Under the pieces are notes generated by a model. That model was given only the letters and a program-made list of their open reading frames with translations. It was not told the DNA's origin and made no database searches. DNA of 11,831 bases. It comes from Atopobium sp034113385. GTDB taxonomy: Bacteria; Actinomycetota; Coriobacteriia; Coriobacteriales; Atopobiaceae. The stretch spans positions 1 to 11,831 of the forward strand of contig NZ_JAXEXL010000028.1 of NCBI RefSeq assembly GCF_034113385.1. The letters run 5' to 3'. Position numbers and translations under genes: made by a program. Numbering within the stretch: position 1 is the stretch's first letter; every line of letters begins with the position of its first letter. Below, piece by piece: positions 1 to 5,291 of this stretch.

Positions 1-188
1 TTATTGGTACGTATATTCATGGTCCTTTGTTACCAAAGAATCCTGGTATTGCAGACTATGCAATTTCGCATGCTTTGGAACGTGCAACAGGAATGAGTTA
101 TCTAGAACCTTTGGATGATACTGCCGAGCTTTTGGCTAACAGCACTATGGTTAATCGTTTGCTTGCTGGTGAGGTAGAGGAAGCATAG
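1..188 (+). CDS. gatD: GatD-like glutamine amidotransferase subunit, C-terminal end (partial)
   Basis: Only the last 61 codons are present; the start lies left of the window. The reading frame opens with GTYIHGPLLPKNP, the C-terminal signature of the CobB/CobQ-like class I amidotransferases. The His of HGP is the expected catalytic-triad histidine, and the LLPKNP continuation is characteristic of GatD. In known systems GatD supplies ammonia from glutamine to MurT, which amidates the D-glutamate of lipid II in the cytoplasm. The partner murT would normally lie directly upstream, outside this window. The stop is TAG at 186-188. The family call rests on a short tail, so a related cobyric-acid-synthase-like amidotransferase is the alternative, but the HGPLLPKNP context favours GatD. 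Confidence 0.8.
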   Translation, partial: IGTYIHGPLLPKNPGIADYAISHALERATGMSYLEPLDDTAELLANSTMVNRLLAGEVEEA

Positions 189-199
189 AAGGTTTACAC

Positions 200-268
200 A
201 TGCATGTGATTTTTCCTAAGCAGGCAGGTCTTGCTGTTTTGGCTTTGCTATCGCTTATTATCCTTTAA
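200..268 (+). CDS. Possible 22-residue hydrophobic peptide (speculative small ORF)
   Basis: An ATG at 200 opens a 22-codon frame ending in TAA at 266-268. It is preceded by AGAAGG (187-192) at a workable ribosome-binding distance of 7 bases. The product starts MHVIFPKQAG and then is almost wholly hydrophobic (Leu, Ala, Ile), like a single short membrane segment. It begins 11 bases after the gatD stop and would be the last cistron of that operon. No family is recognised, and a chance ORF of this length is quite possible. Confidence 0.2.
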   Translation: MHVIFPKQAGLAVLALLSLIIL

Positions 269-285
269 GTCTTGTAAGGCTTTTT
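267..285 (+). terminator. Weak candidate terminator after gatD
   Basis: AAGTC (267-271) can pair with GGCTT (278-282) using one G-U pair, with a small AT-rich loop, and the hairpin runs into five T (281-285). The stem is short and weak. It is listed because it sits between the gatD unit and the thiamine-regulated promoter, whose -35 element begins inside the T-run. Confidence 0.3.
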
Positions 286-311
286 ACTAAATATACTGTT
301 TCTTGTATACT
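283..311 (+). promoter_or_regulatory. Sigma-70-type promoter of the thiXYZ operon
   Basis: A -35 element TTTACT (283-288) and a -10 element TATACT (306-311) are separated by exactly 17 bases. The -10 matches the consensus at five of six positions and the -35 at four of six. Transcription would start near 318, just ahead of the TPP riboswitch, so the whole aptamer is in the leader. Confidence 0.65.
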
Positions 312-324
312 AAGTAGCATTAAA

Positions 325-413
325 AAAGGGAGCTGCGAGTATGGCGCGGCTGAGAGGAACGGTCCACCCGTTCGACCTTCAAACCTGATCTGGATAATGC
401 CAGCGTAGGAACT
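325..413 (+). promoter_or_regulatory. TPP riboswitch (THI box)
   Basis: The two invariant blocks of the thiamine pyrophosphate aptamer are present: GGCTGAGA (348-355) and ACCTGATCTGGATAATGCCA (383-402), followed by GCGTAGGAA (403-411). Between them GAACGG (357-362) pairs with CCGTTC (368-373) as the optional P3a-type hairpin. The AGGA at 407-410 inside the conserved 3' end is also the best ribosome-binding site for the ATG at 419, 8 bases away. No obvious terminator hairpin with a T-run lies between aptamer and gene, so control is probably translational: TPP binding would lock the ribosome site in the aptamer. That mechanism is inference; the aptamer identity is clear. Confidence 0.95.
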
Positions 414-418
414 AGAGC

Positions 419-1267
419 ATGCAGTGCAATCTATTACATCCTTTCGCATGGCGGAAGGATTTTGTTTATATGGCTTGTGTGTTGCGGTGTATCAAGTGCA
501 AAAAGCTGCTGTATCCAGCTTTGTCGATGCTGGGAATGTTGCTTGTTTGGCAGCTTATTGTTGTATGGGGCCTTGTGCCAAACTACTTGCTGCCCACGCC
601 GCTGCAAGTATTGGGTTCGCTCGTCAAAGAAGCACATTTGCTTGGTACACATGCCCAAACAACGCTTATAGAGGCATTTATCGGTCTTGCTATTGGAATA
701 GCGGCAGGCAGTTTCTTTGCCATTCTCATGGACCGTTTTGAAGGTTTTTATCTGGCGTTTGAGCCTTTAGTAACCATCTCTCAAACCATTCCTACCATTG
801 CTATTGCCCCACTTTTGGTGCTGTGGCTGGGTTATGGTTTGCTCCCCAAAATTGTGCTGGTAGCACTTACTACGTTCTTTCCAGTTCTTGTTTCTTTACT
901 CTCTGGTTTGCGTTCTGTCGATTCAGACATGATTGACCTTATGCGCGTGATGCGCGCTTCTCGTTGGCAGATATTTGTGCAGGTTAAATTGCCTGCAGCG
1001 GCAGAACAATTCTTTGCGGGCGTGTCGATAGCTGCTGCTTATGCCATTGTGAGCGCGGTTATTGCAGAATGGCTTGGGGGGATTTCTGGGCTCGGTGTAT
1101 ACATGACGCGCGTACGCAAATCATTTTCTTATGACCGCATGTTTGCGGCAATTATTGTAATCTCTGCAATTTCACTGGTACTTATGGGTGTAATTCGTGC
1201 TCTAGCACGCACGGCTATGCCTTGGAAACAAGATACAGATACCAAGAAAGGTGCTGCTCATGACTAA
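419..1267 (+). CDS. thiX: Thiamine-precursor ABC transporter permease (ThiX-like)
   Basis: This is a 282-residue integral membrane protein of the SsuC/TauC/ThiX permease family (binding-protein-dependent transport inner-membrane component). Hydrophobic segments lie at about 34-53, 83-104, 112-138, 143-163, 200-218 and 242-263. The cytoplasmic coupling loop (about 164-195), with RVMRASRWQIFVQVKLPAAA, fits the EAA-type loop that docks on the ATPase. ATG 419 is chosen because AGGA (407-410) of the riboswitch is 8 bases upstream; Met18 (470) is an in-frame alternative. The next gene starts inside this one (8-base overlap), and the following ATPase completes the transporter. The TPP riboswitch is the main reason for assigning a thiamine pyrimidine substrate (formylaminopyrimidine/HMP) rather than sulfonate or nitrate, since the permease sequence alone would not decide. 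The Cys-rich N-terminal 30 residues are odd for the family. Confidence 0.87.
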   Translation: MQCNLLHPFAWRKDFVYMACVLRCIKCKKLLYPALSMLGMLLVWQLIVVWGLVPNYLLPTPLQVLGSLVKEAHLLGTHAQTTLIEAFIGLAIGIAAGSFFAILMDRFEGFYLAFEPLVTISQTIPTIAIAPLLVLWLGYGLLPKIVLVALTTFFPVLVSLLSGLRSVDSDMIDLMRVMRASRWQIFVQVKLPAAAEQFFAGVSIAAAYAIVSAVIAEWLGGISGLGVYMTRVRKSFSYDRMFAAIIVISAISLVLMGVIRALARTAMPWKQDTDTKKGAAHD

Positions 1268-2315
1268 GTTTGACTTGTATACAACCGATGTTTCTCGTAA
1301 GTCATTTATTGCGGGAGCGGGTGCCTCACTTGTGCTAACGGCCGCAGGTCTTGTTGGCTGTGGTTCTGCGCCTCATACAACTGCCGATAAGTCCAAGGAG
1401 CTTACAAAACTTACGTTGTGTTTGGACTACACACCCAACACCAATCATACAGGTATGTATGTGGCGCAAGCTAAGGGTTTCTTTGCAGACGAGGGGATAG
1501 AGCTAGAGATTGTTCAGCCAGCAGAGAACTCCTGTGAGGCTATGGTTGGTTCTGGTCAAGCTCAGCTGGGTGTCTCGTACCAGGATTATCTGGCAAGTGC
1601 CTTGTCGCAAGAAAATCCATTTCCTCTTACTGCTATTGCAGCCATTCTCCAGCACAATACTTCGGGCATTATGAGCCGTGCGGTCGATGGTATTACCTCT
1701 GCAAAAGGTATGGAAAATCATACCTATGCAACCTGGAATATCCCTGTTGAACAGGCAACTATTAAGCAAGTTGTCACGTCTGATGGCGGAGATTTCTCCA
1801 AGGTTAACATGGTGCCCTACGAGGTTGATGACGAGGTTGCTGGCCTTAAGGCAAACATGTTTGATACGGTGTGGGTATATGAGGGATGGGCGTATCAGAA
1901 TGCGCAGATTCAGAATTACGACGTAAATTACTTCTCGTTTGTTTCTATGGATTCGGTGTTTGACTATTACACACCTATTTTTGTGGCCAACAATAATTTT
2001 ATGAAGGACCATGCCCCGCAGGTCAAGGCATTCTTGCGCGCCGTGAAGAAGGGCTATGAGTTTGCTATTTCCAATCCCGATGATGCAGCGTCTATCTTAC
2101 TTAAGGCTGTTCCCGAGCTTGACGAGAAGCTCGTGCGAGCCAGTGCGCAATTCCTAGCAGGGGAGTACCAAAAGGATGCCTCAAGCTGGGGTGTTATTGA
2201 TGGTAAGCGTTGGTCGCGTTACTTTAGTTGGCTTAACGATAATAGCTTGGTAGTAAGCAAGCTGGATGTTAACTCTGGTTGGACTATGGATTATCTTGAG
2301 GCTGGCAACGAGTGA
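1260..2315 (+). CDS. thiY: Thiamine-precursor-binding lipoprotein (ThiY-like, NMT1/THI5 family)
   Basis: This 351-residue extracytoplasmic solute-binding protein would capture the pyrimidine precursor and deliver it to the permease. After an N-terminal hydrophobic stretch the lipobox LVGC places the lipidated cysteine at residue 34, so the mature protein is membrane-anchored outside the cell. The block LDYTPNTNHTGMYVA (about 55-69) followed by AKGFFADEGI is the hallmark of the ThiY/THI5-like family. ATG 1260 is preferred over the in-frame GTG at 1251 because AAAGG (1247-1251) sits 8 bases before it; it overlaps the permease end by 8 bases. The signal region carries SRKSF at 12-16 before the hydrophobic core, close to a twin-arginine motif but with Lys for the second Arg, so Sec or Tat export is open. 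The stop overlaps the ATPase start (GTGA), indicating translational coupling. Confidence 0.9.
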   Translation: MTKFDLYTTDVSRKSFIAGAGASLVLTAAGLVGCGSAPHTTADKSKELTKLTLCLDYTPNTNHTGMYVAQAKGFFADEGIELEIVQPAENSCEAMVGSGQAQLGVSYQDYLASALSQENPFPLTAIAAILQHNTSGIMSRAVDGITSAKGMENHTYATWNIPVEQATIKQVVTSDGGDFSKVNMVPYEVDDEVAGLKANMFDTVWVYEGWAYQNAQIQNYDVNYFSFVSMDSVFDYYTPIFVANNNFMKDHAPQVKAFLRAVKKGYEFAISNPDDAASILLKAVPELDEKLVRASAQFLAGEYQKDASSWGVIDGKRWSRYFSWLNDNSLVVSKLDVNSGWTMDYLEAGNE

Positions 2316-3151
2316 GTGATGGCATGAATGATTCTCGTGCACAGGCTACTGCGTTAACGGATGAGCAGGTGCCCGCACAACCCGCGCAACCCGCTCAACC
2401 CGTGCAATCCGTGCAACCCGTGCTTGAAGCGGATGCACTAACGCTTAGCTGGGAGCACGCAGAGGTGGTACGCAATGTATCACTCAAACTGTTTGCGGGC
2501 GAGCTCGTGTGCATTATTGGCCGGTCTGGCTGCGGCAAAACCACCCTGCTTCATGCACTGGCAGGGCTTACACAACCAACAGCAGGGCGAGTATTGGTAC
2601 AGGGTTACGACCGTACCAATCAGCCAGGCACGGTGAGCTACATGCTACAAAAGGATTTGCTTATACCCAGCAAACGAGTGATTGATAATGTGTGTTTGCC
2701 GCTGGTTATTGCAGGTCAAAGACCCCATGAGGCGCGCCAACACGTGGCGGATTTGTTTTGCAAGTTTGGTTTAGAAGGTTGCGAGAATAAGTGGCCCAGC
2801 CAGCTTTCTGGTGGCATGCGACAGCGAGTGGCGTTTTTGCGCACCTATGTTATGGGTAATCAGGTGGTGCTTTTGGACGAGCCTTTCTCTGCTTTGGATG
2901 CGATTACCCGCGTTGAACTGCGCAATTGGTATAGGCAGGTGTCTCGGGAGTTGCAGCTTGCATCGCTGGTCATTACGCATGATGTTGATGAGGCTATTTC
3001 TTTGGCAGATCGTGTGTATGTATTGCATGCACAGGAAGGTGAACCCTCTACCGTAAGCTTTGAGCTTCCTATCAAGCGTTTATCTGACGAGAAGTTTGAG
3101 TTATCTCAGCAATTTTTGGACTACAAAGCTCAGCTGTTGGCGCAACTGTAA
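2312..3151 (+). CDS. thiZ: Thiamine-precursor ABC transporter ATPase (ThiZ-like)
   Basis: A 279-residue nucleotide-binding subunit with the full ABC set: Walker A GRSGCGKT (70-77), Q-loop Gln113, signature LSGGMRQR (165-172), Walker B VVLLDE (185-190) and switch His223 in ITHD. It closely follows the SsuB/TauB/ThiZ pattern and would hydrolyse ATP on the cytoplasmic side to drive uptake. The start is taken as GTG 2312, overlapping the ThiY stop in the sequence GTGA, with GAGG (2299-2302) 9 bases upstream; ATG 2324 is the alternative and would remove four residues. The first about 40 residues are an extra, poorly structured extension containing five Gln-Pro-Ala/Val type triplets (23-37), built from a 9-bp DNA repeat, which the family normally lacks. 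The stop codon lies in the loop of a 12-bp inverted repeat. Confidence 0.88.
   Translation: MSDGMNDSRAQATALTDEQVPAQPAQPAQPVQSVQPVLEADALTLSWEHAEVVRNVSLKLFAGELVCIIGRSGCGKTTLLHALAGLTQPTAGRVLVQGYDRTNQPGTVSYMLQKDLLIPSKRVIDNVCLPLVIAGQRPHEARQHVADLFCKFGLEGCENKWPSQLSGGMRQRVAFLRTYVMGNQVVLLDEPFSALDAITRVELRNWYRQVSRELQLASLVITHDVDEAISLADRVYVLHAQEGEPSTVSFELPIKRLSDEKFELSQQFLDYKAQLLAQL
2378..2422 (+). repeat. Five in-frame 9-bp tandem repeats in thiZ
   Basis: Five consecutive 9-base units of the form CAACCCG(C/T)(G/T), the fourth with one change (CAATCCGTG), encode QPA-QPA-QPV-QSV-QPV. Being a multiple of three, gain or loss of units by slippage would change linker length without breaking the frame. The repeat lies upstream of the ATPase fold proper. 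Confidence 0.9.
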
Positions 3152-3176
3152 CTACGAGCAGCTACGCCAACAGCTG
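3131..3176. terminator. Perfect 12-bp inverted repeat straddling the thiZ stop, possible bidirectional terminator
   Basis: CAGCTGTTGGCG (3131-3142) is exactly complementary to CGCCAACAGCTG (3165-3176), with a 22-base loop that contains the thiZ stop codon. It sits at the junction between thiZ (+) and the converging small membrane-protein gene (minus). Neither flank carries a T-run, so it is not a classical intrinsic terminator; it may protect the mRNA 3' end or act with Rho. Confidence 0.5.
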
Positions 3177-3191
3177 TGAACAGGCTTAACC

Positions 3192-3536
3192 TTATCTGTG
3201 CTTACGAGAAGAACCTTGGGGCAAAAAAATAAATGAGAAGAATAATAATGAAAGTTATTGCAGTCGAAATTACTAATCGACGCAGTGTTCGATAGAGTGC
3301 TTCTTCTTTGAGCCCTGGGTGGGGTGCTAGTAGTGCGATAAGAAATACGATGCACATAAGTAAAGTAGTATCTGCATTAAAAAGTTGTGGCGGCAATGCA
3401 ATAATCTTTTGTGTTCCAGCTAAAATAAATAGAAGATTAATGCCTCTTATAGTAAGTGAAGCATACCAAATGTACTTGTAGGAACTTGAGTAATATACTC
3501 CCTTAAGAGCGTGTAACATTTGTTATCACATCCGAT
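3192..3536 (-). repeat. Direct-repeat unit A of the small membrane-protein duplication
   Basis: This unit corresponds to 3823-4172. Exactly identical blocks are 3193-3216 with 3824-3847 (24 bases), 3457-3497 with 4093-4133 (41 bases) and 3511-3536 with 4147-4172 (26 bases). The interior is diverged. The duplication therefore includes the gene, 17 bases upstream of its ATG and a few bases past its stop. Confidence 0.9.
3202..3519 (-). CDS. Small three-helix membrane protein, copy 1 (unknown function)
   Basis: A 105-residue protein not matched to any family I know. It starts MLHALKGVYYSSSYKYIWYA, has hydrophobic stretches at about 22-45, 50-66 and 84-101, and carries a conserved central motif ALPPQLFNADTT and a short loop HPGLKEEALYR. 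It ends APRFFS. It is clearly paralogous to the gene at 3847-4155 (identical YYSSSYKYIWYAS, PPQL.NA.TT, FLIA.L, PGL.E.AL.R), so the frame is conserved and real. The ATG at 3519 is shared with the paralogue, as are the 17 bases in front of it. GGA (3531-3533 on the complement) is a weak, distant ribosome site. It converges on thiZ. A small inner-membrane protein is the safest description; a role as toxin or immunity protein cannot be shown. Confidence 0.7.
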   Translation of the reverse strand: MLHALKGVYYSSSYKYIWYASLTIRGINLLFILAGTQKIIALPPQLFNADTTLLMCIVFLIALLAPHPGLKEEALYRTLRRLVISTAITFIIILLIYFFAPRFFS

Positions 3537-3846
3537 GTTAAGTAAACAGGCTTTCCCCGACGAATGTATTTAGTTGTTTTGCTTTTCAAGAAGTGTGCAA
3601 CTTTTTAGAACCCATCAGAAATCTCCAATTTAGTTTTGTGTAACCACTGCTAATTGAGCTTATGATGTGAACGTAACTTCTAAAGGCCGTGCTTACCTCC
3701 AAACACTTCATATGCCATGCACGCACTTTAATGAAATACGTATAAGATTTTGCGCAAAACTAGCCATTTCCTAACACATTAGTCGAGTAAGAGGGATTTG
3801 AGTAATCCTCTCTTACTGAATCCTATCTGTGCTTACGAGAAGAACC
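3520..3846. other. 327-base spacer between the paralogues, no gene seen
   Basis: I see no supported coding frame here; all frames are broken by stops. The spacer holds the copied 17 bases upstream of copy 1, a perfect 12-bp palindrome TTTTGCGCAAAA (3748-3759) and a strong hairpin at 3786-3817 near the end of copy 2. A loose minus-strand pair TTGAAA (3584-3589) and TACATT (3563-3568), 15 bases apart, could be a weak promoter for copy 1. Confidence 0.5.
3786..3817 (-). terminator. Hairpin downstream of small membrane protein copy 2
   Basis: AGTAAGAGGGATT (3786-3798) pairs with AATCCTCTCTTACT (3804-3817) with a single bulged base and a five-base loop. It lies 30 bases past the copy 2 stop. There is no T-run on either strand, so its role as a terminator is likely but not textbook. 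Confidence 0.45.
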
Positions 3847-4172
3847 TCAGGATGATAGGTAAAAGTGGTGAACGAGAACAAGAGCTATCAAAGCTACTGT
3901 AAAGAAAATCCCTGATAGACGGAACTCCCGATGGAGAGCTTTTTCTGTAAGTCCTGGACGAGGCACTAGTATTGCTATGAGAAATAAAGCATCTATAAGG
4001 AAAGTGGTCTGTGCATTTAAAAGCTGTGGTGGTAATGGCAAGACATGAAATTGTGTCAGATAGTATAGAAAAGCCAATAGTGCTATGACGCCTGAAGCAT
4101 ACCAAATGTACTTGTAGGAACTTGAGTAATATATTTCCTTAATACTGTGTAACATTTGTTATCACATCCGAT
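3823..4172 (-). repeat. Direct-repeat unit B of the small membrane-protein duplication
   Basis: Partner of 3192-3536, offset 631 bases at the 3' side and 636 at the 5' side, showing small indels inside the gene. Identity stops abruptly after GTTATCACATCCGAT on the upstream side, so the promoter region was not copied or has diverged. Confidence 0.9.
3847..4155 (-). CDS. Small three-helix membrane protein, copy 2, with shifted C-terminus
   Basis: A 102-residue paralogue of the protein at 3202-3519, starting MLHSIKEIYYSSSYKYIWYA with the same PPQL.NAQTT and PGLTEKALHR motifs and three hydrophobic segments. Its ending differs: it stops with HHFYLSS at TGA (3847-3849). The DNA that encodes RFFS-stop in copy 1 is still present at 3833-3846 but in the other frame. 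One indel near the end has therefore changed the C-terminal residues. The N-terminal 21 residues are far more conserved than the middle. Function unknown. A minus-strand promoter lies at 4208-4235, so this copy probably has its own transcript. Confidence 0.7.
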   Translation of the reverse strand: MLHSIKEIYYSSSYKYIWYASGVIALLAFLYYLTQFHVLPLPPQLLNAQTTFLIDALFLIAILVPRPGLTEKALHREFRLSGIFFTVALIALVLVHHFYLSS

Positions 4173-4207
4173 ACGAGGAATATAAGCCAAACATTACGTT
4201 ACTTGTT

Positions 4208-4235
4208 AGTTTATAAATTTCTAAAACAAAGTCAA
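4208..4235 (-). promoter_or_regulatory. Candidate promoter for small membrane protein copy 2
   Basis: On the minus strand TTGACT (complement of 4230-4235) and TAAACT (complement of 4208-4213) are 16 bases apart in an AT-rich stretch. Transcription would start about 45 bases before the ATG at 4155. The -10 is only a four-of-six match. Confidence 0.4.
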
Positions 4236-4247
4236 GAATATAGATGC

Positions 4248-5102
4248 TCATGCACCTGCAGGGGTTGTATCAGTTTTAGTGTTGTTCTTAGAGGTGCTGT
4301 CCGTGTTGGAAGCATCGCGAGAGCTAGAAGAGTCACCAGAGTTAGCGGTATCTCCTGCAGAGTTATTTGCAGTATCCGTAGCATTGTTAGTAGAGCTACT
4401 TGCATCAGCCTTGCTGTTGTCTGATGTGCTGCTGGAAGTGTTGTCATGAGTGCTATTGCTGTTGGATTGTGTATTCTCGTCAGTGCTGGTAGACGTAGTA
4501 TCGGTGTTTGTAGTGGTGTTGGAGGTCTTACTGTTTGCAGCGGGCTTGTTGGAAGGTGCCTCTGAGGTGGTTGCCTGCTTATTTTGTGCGGTGGGCATAA
4601 GGGTAAGACGCGTGCCAATCCCTTGACCAGCAGAAAGCGCATCAATGGCAAAAGCGGTGATTGCTACAGCCAGTATTGCTGCTATGCTTGTGCCAATCAC
4701 AGCTAAACGACGCTTGCGTGCTTGCTCTGCTTGCATTTGTCGATAATAACTTGGAGCTACGCGTCCACCAGCTTGTGCAATTTCGGCAGTGGTTGAGGGA
4801 GCGTTACAGTGAGCTGCAGCGGAAGGAGTGTACGGATTTGCTGCATCTACTAAATCTGGCGCAACCTCGCGGATTTTATCGGCACTTGCATTGAGCAGCC
4901 CTCTAAATATTTGATACGCAGCTGCCGCTACAGCAGCGCCAATCGCGGCTCCTACCAGGCCACCAATGAGGCCAATTTTGGATGAAAGAAGAGCAGAGGT
5001 GAGAGTAGAGAGCACGGATGCAATAATCTGCGCGACAGAAAAATCTTCAAACACACGACGACGCGTAGGTGCGGTTTGGTTGTCTTGCAAAGTGTTGGGC
5101 AT
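4248..5102 (-). CDS. Two-helix membrane protein with long Ser/Thr/Asn/Asp-rich tail (unknown function)
   Basis: A 284-residue protein with no recognised family. Residues 43-66 form a glycine-zipper-like hydrophobic segment (GLIGGLVGAAIGAA), and 132-156 a second membrane helix after a basic RKRR stop-transfer-like run. Residues about 171-284 are low complexity, almost entirely Ser, Thr, Asn, Asp, Ala and Gly with few hydrophobics, ending TPAGA. The tail may be an extracellular flexible stalk or cell-wall spacer, possibly glycosylated; no LPXTG motif follows. ATG 5102 is chosen because GGAG (complement of 5108-5111) lies 5 bases ahead of it. The frame stays open to 5234, but those extra 44 residues are Cys/His-rich and lack a good ribosome site. 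It is transcribed divergently from mntP. Slippage in the tail would be expected to vary between strains. Confidence 0.75.
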   Translation of the reverse strand: MPNTLQDNQTAPTRRRVFEDFSVAQIIASVLSTLTSALLSSKIGLIGGLVGAAIGAAVAAAAYQIFRGLLNASADKIREVAPDLVDAANPYTPSAAAHCNAPSTTAEIAQAGGRVAPSYYRQMQAEQARKRRLAVIGTSIAAILAVAITAFAIDALSAGQGIGTRLTLMPTAQNKQATTSEAPSNKPAANSKTSNTTTNTDTTSTSTDENTQSNSNSTHDNTSSSTSDNSKADASSSTNNATDTANNSAGDTANSGDSSSSRDASNTDSTSKNNTKTDTTPAGA

Positions 5103-5116
5103 AGCATCTCCAATGC

Positions 5117-5137
5117 ATGGACAAAGTCCATAGTATA
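5117..5137 (-). promoter_or_regulatory. Candidate -10 element and leader hairpin of the tail protein
   Basis: The minus strand reads TATACT (complement of 5132-5137), a five-of-six -10 element, but no good -35 is seen 16-18 bases upstream. Immediately downstream ATGGAC-AAA-GTCCAT (5117-5131) is a perfect 6-bp stem with a 3-base loop, 6 bases from the ribosome-binding site. Confidence 0.35.
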
Positions 5138-5214
5138 CGTGGTGCGTGTGAAGGGCATTTGTACAGTCTGTTGATAAACCCTGTAGTTGTGTGGGCGCAT
5201 GCGTAGCTTTTTTG

Positions 5215-5235
5215 CTTGACGTGATTGGTGTCAAG
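5215..5235. promoter_or_regulatory. Operator-like inverted repeat at the mntP promoter
   Basis: CTTGAC (5215-5220) and GTCAAG (5230-5235) are perfect 6-bp inverted arms 9 bases apart, overlapping the mntP -35 hexamer (5225-5230). A repressor dimer here would block polymerase. The position would suit a metal-responsive DtxR/MntR-type regulator, but that assignment is inference only. Confidence 0.4.
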
Positions 5236-5253
5236 AGTGGCTCGTGCTACAAT
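5225..5253 (+). promoter_or_regulatory. Extended -10 promoter of mntP
   Basis: TGC precedes TACAAT (5248-5253), giving an extended -10; TTGGTG (5225-5230) is a poor -35 at 17-base spacing. Transcription would start near 5260, leaving a leader of only about 30 bases. That is too short for the yybP-ykoY manganese riboswitch that precedes many mntP genes. Confidence 0.5.
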
Positions 5254-5291
5254 CTCAATTCACGTTCTTGGAGAAGAACAAAGGAGAAATC

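Noticed and set aside
258..449. Minus-strand 63-codon frame across the riboswitch
   Set aside because: Lies entirely on the promoter, aptamer and start of thiX and has no ribosome-binding support.
1503..2012. Minus-strand frame of 169 codons inside thiY
   Set aside because: Antisense to a well-supported binding-protein gene with no recognisable product.
3748..3759. 12-bp palindrome TTTTGCGCAAAA as an operator
   Set aside because: It is over 200 bases from any start codon, has no associated promoter, and short AT-flanked palindromes arise often by chance.
3833..4105. Overlapping minus-strand 90-codon frame in copy 2 of the small membrane protein
   Set aside because: Only its last residues match copy 1, because of an indel; the rest lacks similarity to the paralogue and is an alternative frame.
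5103..5234. Upstream extension of the tail-protein frame to 5234
   Set aside because: The added 44 residues are Cys/His-rich and unlike a protein start, while ATG 5102 has a good GGAG site 5 bases away.
5103..5291. yybP-ykoY manganese riboswitch upstream of mntP
   Set aside because: The predicted transcription start near 5260 leaves no room, and the conserved aptamer blocks were not seen.
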